Shown piece after piece: positions 42,388-53,163 of a stretch of DNA of 64,000 nucleotides. Below the pieces are notes generated by a model. That model was not told the origin of the DNA and did no database searches. It was given only the letters and a program-made list of their open reading frames with translations. Source of the DNA: AP-15 sp963795485 (GTDB lineage Bacteria; Pseudomonadota; Alphaproteobacteria; ATCC43930; CGMCC-115725); the NCBI GenBank assembly GCA_963795485.1, contig CAWCIL010000008.1, forward strand, positions 434,001-498,000, in the 5' to 3' direction. Numbering within the stretch: the first letter of the stretch is position 1; each line of letters starts with the position of its first letter. The translations under genes and the position numbers were made by a program.

Positions 42388-43750
42388 TGTTCATCGAGAT
42401 CGCGTGCCGTCGTTCTCTGCTCTTGTGCATCGCTCGGCGCAAGCGACCCGCCGCCCGTCGCCCGACGGGACTCGCCGTCGACGGCCGGTCAGACACCTGC
42501 TGCGCGGCGGCAAGGCCGGAGCCGATAGCGCCCTCGATCGTCGCCGGCAAGCCGGTATCGGTGTAGTCGCCGGCAAGCAACAGGTTGCGCCAGCGCGTCG
42601 CCGCCGCCGGCCGGCGCCGCAGCTGCTCCGGGCTGGCGAGAAACGTCGCCCGCCGCTCCTTGACGATGCGCGCCGGCGGCACCGGCGACCGCCGGCAGCC
42701 GATAGGCCAGCGCCACGTCGCGCCACAGCATCTGCGCGCAGCGCATCGGCCGGGCGGTCGACGATCCGGTCGGCGGCGCTGACCGTTACCGACAACACCT
42801 CGCGCTTGCGAAAGATCCACTCTGCGGTGCCGCCGATCACGCCGACGAACAGCGGCGAGCCGGCCGGCGCGGACGCAGCGGAAATGGGCGTTGACGATCG
42901 GCGAAAAGGCATCGGGCACGGTCAGCGCCGGCACCAGCCGGGCGGCGACCGTCGCCGGCACCGCCAGAATCAGCCGATCGTCGTCGCCGAGTGTCGACCG
43001 TCTCGCCGTCGAACGCCAGCCCCGCCACCCGATCCGGGGCAAAATTCAGTGCGCGCAGCCGGGCGCCAAAGCGGATCTCGGCGCCTTGCGCGCGCAAGGT
43101 CGCGAGCGCCGGATCGACAAAGGTCTCGGACAGCCCTTCGCGCGGCACCAGCGGCCGGCACGCCGCTCCGCCGCGGCCGAGCGTCTCGGCAAGGATCCGC
43201 CAGAACAGCCGGGCAGAGGCGTGCTCGACGGCGGTGTTCAGCGCGGCGACGGCGAGCGGCTCCCACAGCCGGCGGAACAGCCGGCGCTTCGCGATCCAGC
43301 GCCTCGGCGACCGTCGCCGACGGGCCGGCGCAGCGCAGTGCCAGCGCGCCGAGATAGTCGGCGGCGCGGGTGTCCGGGACCCGTCGCGCGCGCCGCAAGA
43401 TCCACCACGGCAGCGGCGCCGCGGTTCGGCCGCAAATTCCAGCGCTGCCCGGTCGCAGCGTCGATGAACGCAAAGACCGCCTCGCTGCGGCCCTTCGAGC
43501 GTGCCGACGCGCGCCGATCCGCGTCGAGATAGGCCAGCGCCGGCGGTTTCCGGCCAGCAGCAGATGGTTGCCGTTGTCGATACGGCAGCCGAGCTCGGCG
43601 TCGAAATAGGAGCGGCAACGCCCGCCGGCATGGGCGCTGGCTTCGTAGAGCCGCACCTTCCGCCCCTCGGCTGCCAGCGCGACCGCCGCCGCAAGGCCGG
43701 CCAGACCGGCGCCGACGACATGCACCACCCCGCCGTCGACCGCCGCTCAT
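42350..43750 (-). CDS. hpnE: Hydroxysqualene dehydroxylase HpnE (frameshifted)
   Basis: FAD-dependent amine-oxidase-fold enzyme that reduces hydroxysqualene to squalene. The N-terminal Rossmann motif is HVVGAGLAGLAAAVALAAEG, followed by YEASAHAGGRCRSYFDAELG and NGNHLLLAGN; the C-terminal FAD motif is LLLAGDYTDTGLPATIEGAI. The middle is spread over other frames (VPREGLSETFVDPALATLRA), so at least five breaks are present. An ATG overlapping the hpnD stop (ATGA) is the likely start, with one extra G just after it. The end overlaps the shc start. Confidence 0.85.
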
Positions 43751-44629
43751 ACGAGACCGTGGCGCAGCACCAGCCAGAGCTTCCGCGGTTTCGGCAGACT
43801 GACCCGCGCGGCCGGGTCGCGCCACCCGCCGCGCAGCAGCTCGCGCAAGGTCGCCCGGTAGACCGCGCCCATCACCGCGGCCGGCCGCATCGCCCGGCGC
43901 CGGCATTGCGCCATCGCCCGCGCGCTGTCGCGGAAATGCGCTTCGGCGATCGCCGCGACCTCGCGGCAGACCGCCGGCAGCGCCGGGATGGCGCAGCACC
44001 GCCATCGGATCGGCGCTCGCGGATCCCGTGGCGGTCGAGGATCTCGCGCGGCAGATAGAGCCGGCCGCGGCGCGCATCCTCGTCGAGATCGCGCAGGATG
44101 TTGGTCAGCTGCAATGCCCGGCCGAGCGAGTCGGCGACGCGGTGCGCCGCTTCGCTCGGTATCGCCGAAGACATGGACCGAGAGATGGCCGACCGCGCTC
44201 GCGACGCGGGCGCAATAGAGGTCGAGCGTCGGCAGGTCGGGGGCGCGGATGTCCTCGCGCGCATCCATCTCCATGCCGTCGATGACCGCGAGGAAATCCT
44301 CGCGGCGCAGGCTGATAGCGCCGCACCGGCTCGCGCAGCGCGCGGGCGACGAGATGGCGCGGCTGCCCGGCATAGAGCGCCTCGATCTCGTCGCGCCAGG
44401 CGGCGAGCGCCGCGAGCTTGTGCGCGACCGGCCGGTCGCCGTCGGCGATGTCGTCGACCTCGCGGCACCAGGCGTAGACCGCGTACATGCCGTCGCGGCG
44501 GTCGCGCGGCAGCAGCCGCATCGCCCAGTAGAACGAGGTTCCGGCCGCCTCGACCCGGTTGCGGATGGTCTGGCGCAGCGCCGCGTCGCCGAGCTCGTCG
44601 GCGACGGCGTCGAACGCCGCGTCGGTCAC
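43747..44629 (-). CDS. hpnD: Presqualene diphosphate synthase HpnD (frameshifted)
   Basis: Trans-isoprenyl diphosphate synthase fold, joining two farnesyl diphosphates into presqualene diphosphate. It begins with a GTG (VTDAAFDAVADELGDAALRQ) that overlaps the hpnC stop (GTGA). The first Asp-rich motif is YAWCREVDDIADGDRP and the second is ALQLTNILRDLDEDARRG followed by RLYLPREIL. It ends PRKLWLVLRHGLV. Segments lie in all three frames, with several single-base breaks between about 44370 and 43980. Confidence 0.87.
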
Positions 44630-45500
44630 CGCCGGATCCCTCGCGGAACGCCGCGCAGAAAGGCCGCGAGGAAATCGGCTTTGCCGAGCCCGACCCGGGC
44701 GGCCAACGGGTCGCCGCGGCGCAGGCGGCGCAGCAGGCGCGCCGCCAGCTCGGCGATGACCGCGCATTCGCAGCGCAATCCCGGCGCCGCGACACGCGGC
44801 GCGCAGCCCGCGCGCCGCGTCGACCAGCGCCGCGGTGCGGTCGAGCAGGGTATCGAGCACCCGGCGCAGCGCCGGGCTCGATTGCCGCCGCCGTCAGCGC
44901 CTCGACCCCGATCCCGGCGGCGGCGAGATCGGTCGAGCGGCAGATAGACGCGGTCGAGCCGGCGGTAATCCTCGGCGCAATCCTGCAGATGGTTGAGCAC
45001 CTGCAAGCGCCGAGCACAGCGCGTCCGAGGCGGGCCAGGTGTCGCGGCTCTCGCCGTGCAGATCGAGCAGCTGCCGGCCGACCGGCGAGGCCGAATAGCG
45101 GCAATACTCCATCAGCTCGTCCCAGTCGCGGTAGCGCAGCTTGGTCGGCGTCCTGGCGGAAGGCGCGCAAAACGTCGTGGCAATGCTGCGCGCGTCATGC
45201 CGGTCGCGGCGAGGCTTTGGCGCATCGCCGCGGCGGCCGGCGAATCGTCGCCCGGCGCGCCGTCGAGCACCGCCGCCATGCGGTCGAGCCGGCGGAGCTT
45301 GTCCGCCGGCGGCAAGTCCGGGTTGTCGGCGATGTCGTCGGCGTTGCGGGCAAAGCGGTAGAAGGCGTGCACATGCGGCCGCAGATCGCGCCGGATCAGC
45401 AGCGACCCGACCGGGAAATTCTCGCCGCCGCGCCCTTTGCCCGAGGGCGTCTCGACGATCTCGCGGTCTTGCGCCCTCGGGCTGCCGCCGCCGCAATCAT
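44626..45500 (-). CDS. hpnC: Hydroxysqualene synthase HpnC (frameshifted)
   Basis: Converts presqualene diphosphate to hydroxysqualene; same fold as HpnD. Recognised by GGENFPVGSLLIRRDLRPHV (in pieces), HAFYRFARNADDIADNPDLP with the first Asp motif, KLRYRDWDELMEYCRYSASP followed by VGRQLLDLHGES, and QVLNHLQDCAEDYRRLDRVY followed by LP. Segments are in different frames with breaks near 45400, 45145, 45005 and 44940. The ATG overlaps the hpnA stop (ATGA). Confidence 0.87.
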
Positions 45501-46498
45501 CTCAGATACCCGTTGGCCGCAAACCAGCTCGACAGCGTCGGCGATGGCCTCGCGCGCCGGCCGCGGCCGGTAGCCCAGTTCGCGCGAGGCTTTCGCCGAG
45601 GAAAAATACATCTTCTTTCTGGCCATGCGAACCCCGTCGAGCGTGGTAAAGGGCTCGCGGCCGGTGACCCGCGCCGTCAGCTCGGCGCCGGCGGCGATCG
45701 AAAACGCCACCGCGTAGGGGACTCTGAGGCGCGGCGGCCGCCTGCCGACCGCGTGCGCGACCTCGGCCAGGATCTCGGCCAGGGACAGGTTTTCGCCGCC
45801 GAGAATATAACGTTCGCCGATCCGCCCGGTCTCGGCCGCGGCGAGATGGCCGGCGGCGACATCGTCGACATGGACGATGTTGAGCCCGGTATCGACAAAG
45901 CCCGGCAGATGGCCCCGCGCGGCTTCGAGGATCAGCCGCCCGGTCGGCGTCGGCTTGAGGTCGCGCGGGCCCACCGGGGTCGACGGGTTGACGATGACCG
46001 CGGGCAGGCCGAGCTCGCCGATCAGCCGCGCACGACCTCCTCGGCCTGGAATTTCGACCGCTTGTACGGGCCGATCATGTCTTCGAGCCGGCTCGGCGTC
46101 TCCTCGTCGGCCGATCCGCCGGGAACGAGGCCGAGGGTGGCGACGCTGCTGGTATAGACGATCCGCTCGACGCCGGCGGCGAGCGCGGCGGTCATCAGAT
46201 CGCGGGTGCCGTCGACATTGGCGCGGAACATCGCGGCCGGGTCGGGAACCCACAGCCGATAATCGGCGGCGACGTGAAACAGGTATCGGCAGCCGGCGAC
46301 GGCGCGCGCCAGCGAGGCGCATCCTCCATCGCTCCGACGGCGATCTCGATCGGCAGGCCGGCGAGGTTGCGGCGGTCGCTGCCGGGCGCGGGCCAGCACG
46401 CGCACCTGCTGGCCGGCGCGCAGCAACGCCCGCGCCACCGCCGATCCGACGAACCCGGTCGCTCCGGTGACGAGGCACAGACCCGGCGAAAGGGGCAT
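45497..46498 (-). CDS. hpnA: Hopanoid-associated sugar epimerase HpnA (frameshifted)
   Basis: NAD-dependent epimerase/dehydratase family. It starts MPLSPGLCLVTGATGFVGSA (Rossmann GXXGXXG) and has FHVAADYRLWVPDP, IVYTSSVATLGL and the catalytic YXXXK in IGPYKRSKFQAE, then NIVHVDDVAAGHLAAAETG and GERYILGGENLSL. Breaks near 46320, 46025 and 45520; the last restores a WFAANGYLR end. HpnA is thought to act in ribosyl side-chain processing, but its exact reaction is unsettled. It is the first gene of the coupled hpnA-C-D-E-shc operon. Confidence 0.9.
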
Positions 46499-46551
46499 AT
46501 CTGCTATCCCCCAGCCTGTCGAACCTCTGGGTTCCAGGGCCGGGCCAAGTG

Positions 46552-48053
46552 TCAACGCAGCGCGTCGAGCTTGTGCTGCACCAGCGCGCGCCGGCTGTCG
46601 CCGGGCGGCAGCGCGTCCCGCAGCGTCGTCCAATAAGTCGCTGCCCGGAAGCGGTCGCCGCTCTGGGCGGCGGCGAGGCCGAGATACCACAGCGCATCCG
46701 GCTGCTTGCTGTCGAGCGCATGGATCTGGCTCGCCAGATCGACGAATTCGGGGGTTAGCTTGTCGTCTTTGATGCCGGCGGCGAGCGCATTCAGGTAGTC
46801 CTCGAGCAGCGCAAGATTGCCGGGGAATTGCGCGTTCCCGGCTTTGAGGGCGGCGAGCGCGTCGGCGGTGCGGCCGCGCCCCTGGTAGGAGCGGGCGCGC
46901 GCTACCCAGCCCTGCGGCATCATCCGGCGCTGGCCGGCGAAGCGGCTGAAGCGGCCGGTGCCGGCATCTTCGCGCGGCCGCGCTTCACGGGCGCGCGCGG
47001 CCTGCGCCTTGTCGGGCTCGCCGAGCACGTCGTAGGCACGGGCAAGGCGAGCCCATCCCGCCTTGTCGTCGGGGTGCTGTTCGAGCCGCCGGGCCAATCC
47101 CTCGACCATGCCGCGGATCATCGCCTGCCGCTGTTCCGGCGTCATCGATTGGGCGGCGTGCGACGTCGCGCGCGCTCGGGCCGGGGGACGGCGCCGCGGG
47201 TTCGGCCGCCGCCGGCTGCCGCGGCCGCCGGCGCCAGCTCGGCGAGACGGTCGGCCACGGCTTGGCGCCACGGCGCGTCCGGCGGCGCATCGGCCAGCAG
47301 CGCCTGCAATTTCTGCTTGGCGGCGGCGGTGTCGCCGTGCTGCAGCGACGCCTCGGCGCTGTAAAAGCGCGAGCGCGGATCATCGGCGATTTGGCGAACT
47401 CGGCCTCGGCGGCCGGGGTCACCTTGCCCTCGGGCTGCGAGCACCAGGACTTCGCCGAGTTCGGCATGCAAGCGGGTCGCGCCCGGCGCCAAGGCGATCG
47501 CGTGCGCATAGGCCTCGCGCGCCTCGGGAAAGCGGCTCAATGCGGCAAGGGTCCGGCCAAGCAAGGTCCAGCCTTTGAGATCGCCGGGCTTTTGCAGCAG
47601 ATGCGCCTTGATACGGGCGGCGGCGGCGGCGCAGCTCCGCTTCGCCATGCGGCACTGCGGCATCGGCGACGGCGCGCTGGTCGATTGTCGCGGGTGCGCC
47701 GACGGCAACATAGACGGCGATCGCCGCCGCCGGCAGCAGCCCGGCAATGCCGATCGCGGCGCCGATCCGCCACGAAGTCTCGATGGCGCTCCCCGCCGGA
47801 GCGCGGCGGCGGCTTCCCGCTCGGCGGCGGCCAGCATCCGCCGGGTGGTCTCGGTCCGCGCCGCCGCCGCCTGTTCGGGTAAGAGCCGGCCCTGGGCAAG
47901 CTCATCGTCGATTGCGGCGAGCTGGCGGCGATACAGCGCCGCGACCGGTTCCTCTTCTCCGCTCCGGGCCGCTGCTGCCGGATCAACGGCCGCAGCAACG
48001 GCGGCGAGCGCCGCCAGGGTCAGGAGCCCGGCGACGATCCAGAACCAGATCAT
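46552..48053 (-). CDS. ccmI: Cytochrome c maturation protein CcmI (TPR, frameshifted)
   Basis: The N-terminus MIWFWIVAGLLTLAALAAVA is a membrane helix, then EEEPVAALYRRQLAAIDDEL is the conserved first cytoplasmic block; a second helix and TPR repeats follow (GWTLLGRTLAALSRFPEARE, GWARLARAYDVLGEPDKAQA, GWVARARSYQGRGRTADALA). CcmI chaperones apocytochrome c to the CcmF/CcmH haem ligation complex. Several breaks lie between about 47800 and 47150, while the last 230 residues are continuous. Last gene of ccmF-H-I. Confidence 0.85.
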
Positions 48054-48063
48054 GCCCGATCGC

Positions 48064-48518
48064 TCAGCAATGCCGCGGCGCGCGCGCTCTCGTCCCGGTC
48101 AGATCGGGCGTGGTCGGGCGCGGGCGCCGCCGGCGCGCCCGCAGCAGCAGCACGCCGCCGGCGCCCAGCACCAGCAGCGGCGGCCTCAGCCACAGCACCC
48201 AGGTCACCGGCTCGAACGGCGGGTCGAGCAGCACGAACACCCCATACCGTGCGACGATGTAGTCGAGCACCTGCCGGTCGGTGTCGCCCGCGACCAACCG
48301 CTTGCGCACCAGCACGCGCAGATCGTGGGCGAGATCGGCGTTCGACTCGTCGATCGACTGGTTCTGGCAGACGAGACAGCGCAATTCCTGGCTGATCGTC
48401 CGCGCGCGCGCCTCCAGCGCCGGGTCGGCGAGCCGCTCGGAGGGCTCGACCGCCCAGGCCATCGGCCCGCCGACCGCGACCATCAGCAGCGCTGCGCCAG
48501 GAGCAGCCGACGGATCAT
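48064..48518 (-). CDS. ccmH: Cytochrome c maturation thiol oxidoreductase CcmH
   Basis: About 150 residues with a signal-like start (MIRRLLLA..., one break near 48495), the redox motif LRCLVCQNQSIDESNADLAH, the GVFVLLDPPFEPVTWVLWL stretch and one C-terminal transmembrane helix. It reduces the apocytochrome CXXCH disulphide in the periplasm before haem attachment. The ATG overlaps the ccmF stop (ATGA). The final Arg-rich residues may reflect another break near the 3' end. Confidence 0.88.
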
Positions 48519-50513
48519 CCGCGAATCGGCCGATCGAGGGAGCGATCGCGGGCGCGGTGCGCGGCGCCGGCAGCCGCATGCGCAGCGCGCCGGTCGCTGA
48601 GCGAGACGAGCCCGCCCAGCGCCGCCAGCATCGCGCCGAACCAGATCCACGGAACCAGCGGGTTGTAATAGGCGCGCAGCACCCAGCCGCCCTTCCCGTC
48701 CGGATCGCCGAGCGCCAGGTAGAGATCGCCAAAGCCGTTGGTGGTGATCGAGGTGTTCGTCGTCCGGCTGCCGGCGAGCGGGTACCAGCGGCGCTCGGGA
48801 TAGACGGTGAAGGGCGCGCTGCCCGGCCGGTCGACGACGATCTCGGCGCGCTGCACCTGGTAATTTTCGACGTTGCCCTCGGTGACCCCGACAAAATGCA
48901 GGGTGCGGCCGGCGATCGTGCAGGTTGTCTGCCGGGATGCACGGTCTCGATCCGCTCGCTGCGCCATGCGGTCGAAACGGTGATCCCGGCGACCAGGACG
49001 CCGACGCCGAAATGGGCGAGCGCGTAACCCCAGGTGCCGCGCGGCAGATGCCGCAGCCGGCGCAGCACGGTGCCCGGCGGCAATTTGCCGAGCCCGGGCC
49101 GGTCGGCGAGATCGGTCAGCACGCCGAGCATGGCCCAGACCGCGAGCGCGATTCCGGCGAGAGCCGCCGGGCGATGCGTTGCGGTTGAAGAAGAAAACGA
49201 TCACCGGGGCGAGCAGGGCGCCGATAAAGCCGGCGCCAGGCGGCGCAGGGCGCCCCCGAGATTGCCGTGCGCCAGGCCAGCACCGGGCCGATCACCATCG
49301 CGATGATGCCGGGAGCCAGGATCGGCACAAAGGTGGTGTCGAAATATTGCGGGCCGACCGACAATTTGACCCCGCTCCAGACCTCGGCGAAGAGCGGATA
49401 GAAGGTGCCGAGGAACACCGTCGCCATGCCCGCCGCCGAGCAGCAGATTGTTGAGCACGAGCGCACCCTCGCGGCTGACCGGCGCGAACGGGTTGCCGGC
49501 TGCGAGGCCCGGGGCGCGCAGCGCGTAGAGGACAGGCCGCCGCCGATCACGATCGCGATCAGCACCAGGATGAAGACGCCGCGTGCCGGGTCGAGGGCAA
49601 AGGAATGGACCGAGGTCAGGACGCCCGGAGCGCACGAGGAAAGTGCCGATCAGGCTCATGCCGAAGGTCATGATCGCCAGCAACACGGTCCAGCGCTGCA
49701 AGGTCTCGCGCTTTTCGACGACCGCCGCCGAATGGATCAGCGCGGTGCCCAGCAGCCACGGCATGAACGACGCATTCTCGACCGGGTCCCAAGCCCACCA
49801 GCCGCCCCAGCCGAGCACGTAATAGGCCCACCAGCTGCCCATCGCGACGCCGATCGTCAGCCCGCACCACGCGGTCAACGCCCAGGGGCGGACCCAGCGC
49901 GCCCAGGCGGCGCCGACCCGGCCTTCGAGCAAGCGCCGCGATCGCGAACGAATAGGTGATCGAAAACCCGACATAGCCGAAATAGAGAAACGGCGGATGA
50001 AAGGCGAGGCCCGGGTCCTGCAGCAGCGGGTTGAGGCCGCGGCCGTCGGCCGGCACCGGGAACAGGCGGGCGAACGGGTTCGAGGTGGCGATGATGAAGG
50101 CGAGAGTGCCGAAGCCGAGCAGACCCTGGATCGCCAGGGTGCGCGCCCGCAGGCTCGCCGGCAGCGAGCGGGCGAACAGCGCGACCAGCCCGCCGAACAA
50201 TGCCAGCATGAAGACCCACAGCATCATCGAGCCTTCGTGGCTGCCCCACACGCCGGTGACTTTGTAGAGCATCGGCTTTCGACAGGCTCGAATTCTCGAA
50301 GACGTTGAGCACCGAGAAATCGGAGACGATGTGCGCGTGGATAAAGACCGCGAAGGAAAGCGCCACCAGGCCGAGCTGCAGAAGCGCCGCCGGCCGCGCC
50401 AAATCCATCAACGCCCGGCTGCGCGCCGCGGCGCCGACCAACGGCACCACGCCCTGCACCGCCGCCACCAGCAGCGCCAGGACGAGCGCGAAATGGCCGA
50501 TCTCTACGAGCAC
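48515..50513 (-). CDS. ccmF: Cytochrome c haem lyase subunit CcmF (frameshifted)
   Basis: A large multi-helix membrane protein, about 660 residues. The haem-handling WWD domain is clear in YYVLGWGGWWAWDPVENASF, with GVWGSHEGSMMLWVFMLALF earlier and GALRMRLPAP-like residues at the end. The GTG start gives VLVEIGHFALVLALLVAAVQ. Segments change frame near 50270, 49930, 49620, 49450, 49250, 49160 and 48935. It ligates haem to apocytochromes with CcmH/I. ccmE and ccmG are not adjacent. Confidence 0.88.
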
Positions 50514-50625
50514 GTCACCGTCTCCAACCACGCCATCCGAGCCCGGCCATGTTGGCACAATCGGCGTTTTTCGCGCTATGTATTACCAATCATGAAGGAG
50601 GTATTACGAGGGTGAGATAACGAAA

Positions 50626-50841
50626 ATGACGGCGAAGGGGCAGGTGACGATCCCGAAGCGGTCGCGCGATAACCTCGCCCTGAAGCCGGGTCTGTGTCGC
50701 CTTCAAACTCCGCAGAACGCCGAGTATACCTCGAAGTTCATGACGACCCACCGGAAAGTCGATTTCCCGTGGCGCGGCAGCCTCAAAACATCGATGAACG
50801 ACGAGATCATGGCGCTCCTGCGCGGTGAGGACGACAAGTGA
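50626..50841 (+). CDS. AbrB/MazE-fold antitoxin
   Basis: A 71-residue protein starting MTAKGQVTIPKRSRDNLALK with the swapped-hairpin AbrB DNA-binding signature (AKGQVTIPK), and a C-terminal tail DFPWRGSLKTSMNDEIMALL RGED-like that would bind a PIN toxin. The middle (CRLQTPQNAEYTSKFMTT) departs from the family, suggesting local indels. Its stop overlaps the toxin start (GTGA), the standard toxin-antitoxin layout. It is divergent from ccmF. Confidence 0.7.
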   Translation: MTAKGQVTIPKRSRDNLALKPGLCRLQTPQNAEYTSKFMTTHRKVDFPWRGSLKTSMNDEIMALLRGEDDK

Positions 50842-51188
50842 TCCTTGTCAACACTAACGTGATCTTGGATCTGGTAACGGGTGACCCCGTATGGTCCAAT
50901 GCTCACAACGAGAGCTGACTGGCGGCGCTCGAGACGAGATCGCAATCGACGATATCGTTTATGCCGAGTTGTCAGTCGGGATATCGGGGGATGGATCAGC
51001 TTGATGCCTTGCTCGCCGGCACTGGCCTCGTCACGGCGGCTATCGCGCGCCGCTTTGTTTCTGGCAGGCAAAGCATTTCGACGATATCGAAGTGTCGGCG
51101 GTAACCGGACCGCGGTGCTGCGGATTTTTCCTCGGCGCTCATGCGGTCATCGAGGATCACCCGCTGATCGCGCGCCGCTGTACGTGCC
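50838..51188 (+). pseudogene. PIN-domain (VapC-like) toxin remnant
   Basis: The GTG start gives ILVNTNVILDLVTGDPVW, which is the PIN N-terminus except that the first catalytic Asp (usual VDTN) is Asn here. An in-frame TGA stops translation after 26 codons at 50916. Later segments in other frames are unmistakable: DEIAIDDIVYAELSVG, MDQLDALLAGTGLVTA, RAALFLAGKAFRRYRSVGGN and GAHAVIEDHPLIARR. A missing active-site residue plus several frame breaks suggest that the toxin is dead, although the breaks alone could be sequence errors. Confidence 0.7.
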
Positions 51189-52469
51189 TATTTTCCCGGA
51201 ATCGTCCTGCTTCACGCCGAGCATTGACCTGCGAGGTGGCGCCATGACGGTCTCGACTCGGCTCGCTAGTCGTGTGCTCGGCGAGCAGCATGCGGCCGTA
51301 GGGCGCCATCGCCGCCTGACGGCTGGCGGCGTGTGGGTCAGGATCGTCATCACGTCGCGCCGGATCGCCTCCAGCGGGTCGCTGTCGTAGACCCAGCGCG
51401 CGCCGTCGACCTCGCACAGCCGATCCACCGCCCAGCCCACCTGGTGCTGCGCGTAGACCATGTCGCGCCGGGCGCGCAATGCCTCGGCCTCGGTGATCTT
51501 GCGACCCGAACTGACTGCCGCGGTGCTGGCGTCGCGCCCGGTGTGCAGCAGCAAGGTCGCCGCGTCGATCGCGGCGGCGGCCTCGCCGATCGCCATCTGC
51601 ACGAATTCGGACTCCGCCACCCTGGTCACCCCGCGCGACACCCGGCCCGCGAGGTCGCGGCACACGATGTCGAGCGCGCGGCGGCCGAGCGCGATCGCGC
51701 ACCGGCGGCAACGAATAGGAGACGAGGAAGCCGCGCGGCGCGCGCAAGACCGGGTAATCGGGATGCACCGCCGCGCCCGGCGGGGTGCCGGCAAACAGGT
51801 CGCTGACCATGACGCAGCGATGCTCGGGCACGAACACGTCGTGCAGCACCAGCGACTTGCTGCCGGTGCCGGCGAGGCCGAGCGTCTGCCAGTCGTCGAC
51901 GATCTCGATCTCGGCGAGCGGCACCAGCAGATAGGCGATGTCCGCGGGTCGCCCGCCTCGCCGAGAAAGGCGCCGAGGATCGCCCATTGCGCATGGTCGC
52001 AGCCGCTCGAGAACGGGTAACCGTCCGCTCAGCCGCCAGCCGCCCGGCACAGGCTTGGCCGCCGCGCGCGGCGCCAGCGAGGACGAGGCGACCGCTTCGG
52101 GATTGTCGCCCCAGACATCGATCTGCGCCTGCTTCGGGATACTGGGCGATGATCCACTGATGCTCGGCCAAGCACCGCATAGACCCAGGCCGACGACGCG
52201 CAGCCACAGGTCAATTCCTCGACGATGCGCGAGAACAGGCTGAACCGGCCCTGCATGCCGCCGAAACGCCGCGGCTGCAGGATGCGCAGGATGCCGGCCG
52301 CGCGATATTCGGCGATGGTCTGCGCCGGCAGCTTCCGCGCCGCCGCGGCCGCCGGCGCCCGCTCGGCGAGCCGCGGGACCAGCGCCCGCGCCCGCTCCAG
52401 CAGCGCGCGCTCGTCGTCCGGCAGGCCGCTGTCGTCGCCGGAGAGCGGAACCCGGCCGGAGCGCGTCAT
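51157..52469 (-). CDS. Acyl-CoA dehydrogenase-fold flavoprotein, possibly group D monooxygenase (frameshifted)
   Basis: Joined segments give LPAQTIAEYRAAGILRILQP and RRFGGMQGRFSLFSRIVEEL, CGCASSAWVYAVLAEHQWII, then DIAYLLVPLAEIEIVDDWQT, LGLAGTGSKSLVLHDVFVPE, and a helical C-terminus EFVQMAIGEAAAAIDAATLL and RRDMVYAQHQVGWAVDRLCE. This pattern is closer to the HpaB/HsaA-like flavin-dependent hydroxylases that share the acyl-CoA dehydrogenase fold than to true dehydrogenases. Breaks lie near 52190, 52060, 51980, 51730 and 51340. The C-terminal end is unsure and runs into the toxin remnant on the other strand. No partner reductase is visible. Confidence 0.7.
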
Positions 52470-52644
52470 ATGTCCGCCATCAGATACGCGGTCCCGGGCC
52501 GTCAATGATCCATGCGGCTCGAAGCGTGCACCGGAGACTGGCGCGGAGCAAGGGCAGGTCGAGGTATCGCGCAACAGCGCTCGAGTCCGGCGAACGTCGA
52601 TCGCATCAGCGCGCGGGCGTGAGGCCGAATCGGACCCCGAGCGA

Positions 52645-53119
52645 CTATCCGAGGCTCGCTAGAACGCGGCGCAGGAGTTCGCGGGTGATGAGGCCGACCG
52701 ATTGCTGGTGGAACCGGGCCTTGTAGGCGTCGATCACCGCCGACAGCCGCCGCGCCAGGTCGGGGGTCCGCTTGGCGGCGATCAGCAGGATCTTGGTCGG
52801 GTCGCGGACGATGTGACTCGTTCGCGGGTTGCGCCATTGGCCCTGGCCGTCAAAGACGGTGAAGCCGTCGGGGAAGTTCGGCGTGATAGTCTGCGCCGCG
52901 AACTCGGCCCATTCGCCCTCGGTCAGCGGCTCGCGGCCCCTGGATGCCGCGGCCGAAAAACACCTCGGCGACCAGCATCCGCTGCTCCGCCGGCAGCAGG
53001 CAGGCGTATGTAGCCGGCCGCGACGATGGGGGCGCAGGCGGCATCGGTGGTGCCGCACAGCCGGCGAGCATCGTCAACGACACTGCTGCGGCCAGGTATG
53101 CGCGTGGTACATTGTCCAC
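52645..53119 (-). CDS. DUF3574 family lipoprotein (one frameshift)
   Basis: The signal with lipobox is AAAVSLTMLAGC after a GTG start (MDNVPRAY). The DUF3574 body follows: MLVAEVFFGRG, then EPLTEGEWAEFAAQTITPNF, PDGFTVFDGQGQWRNP, IVRDPTKILLIAAKRTPDLA and VIDAYKARFHQQSVGL. A break near 52935 separates the two parts. The function is unknown; members are small secreted or lipid-anchored proteins. Confidence 0.75.
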
Positions 53120-53163
53120 TCCACCACTCCTTGCCCGGACTTGATCCAGGATTGTCCACCATT

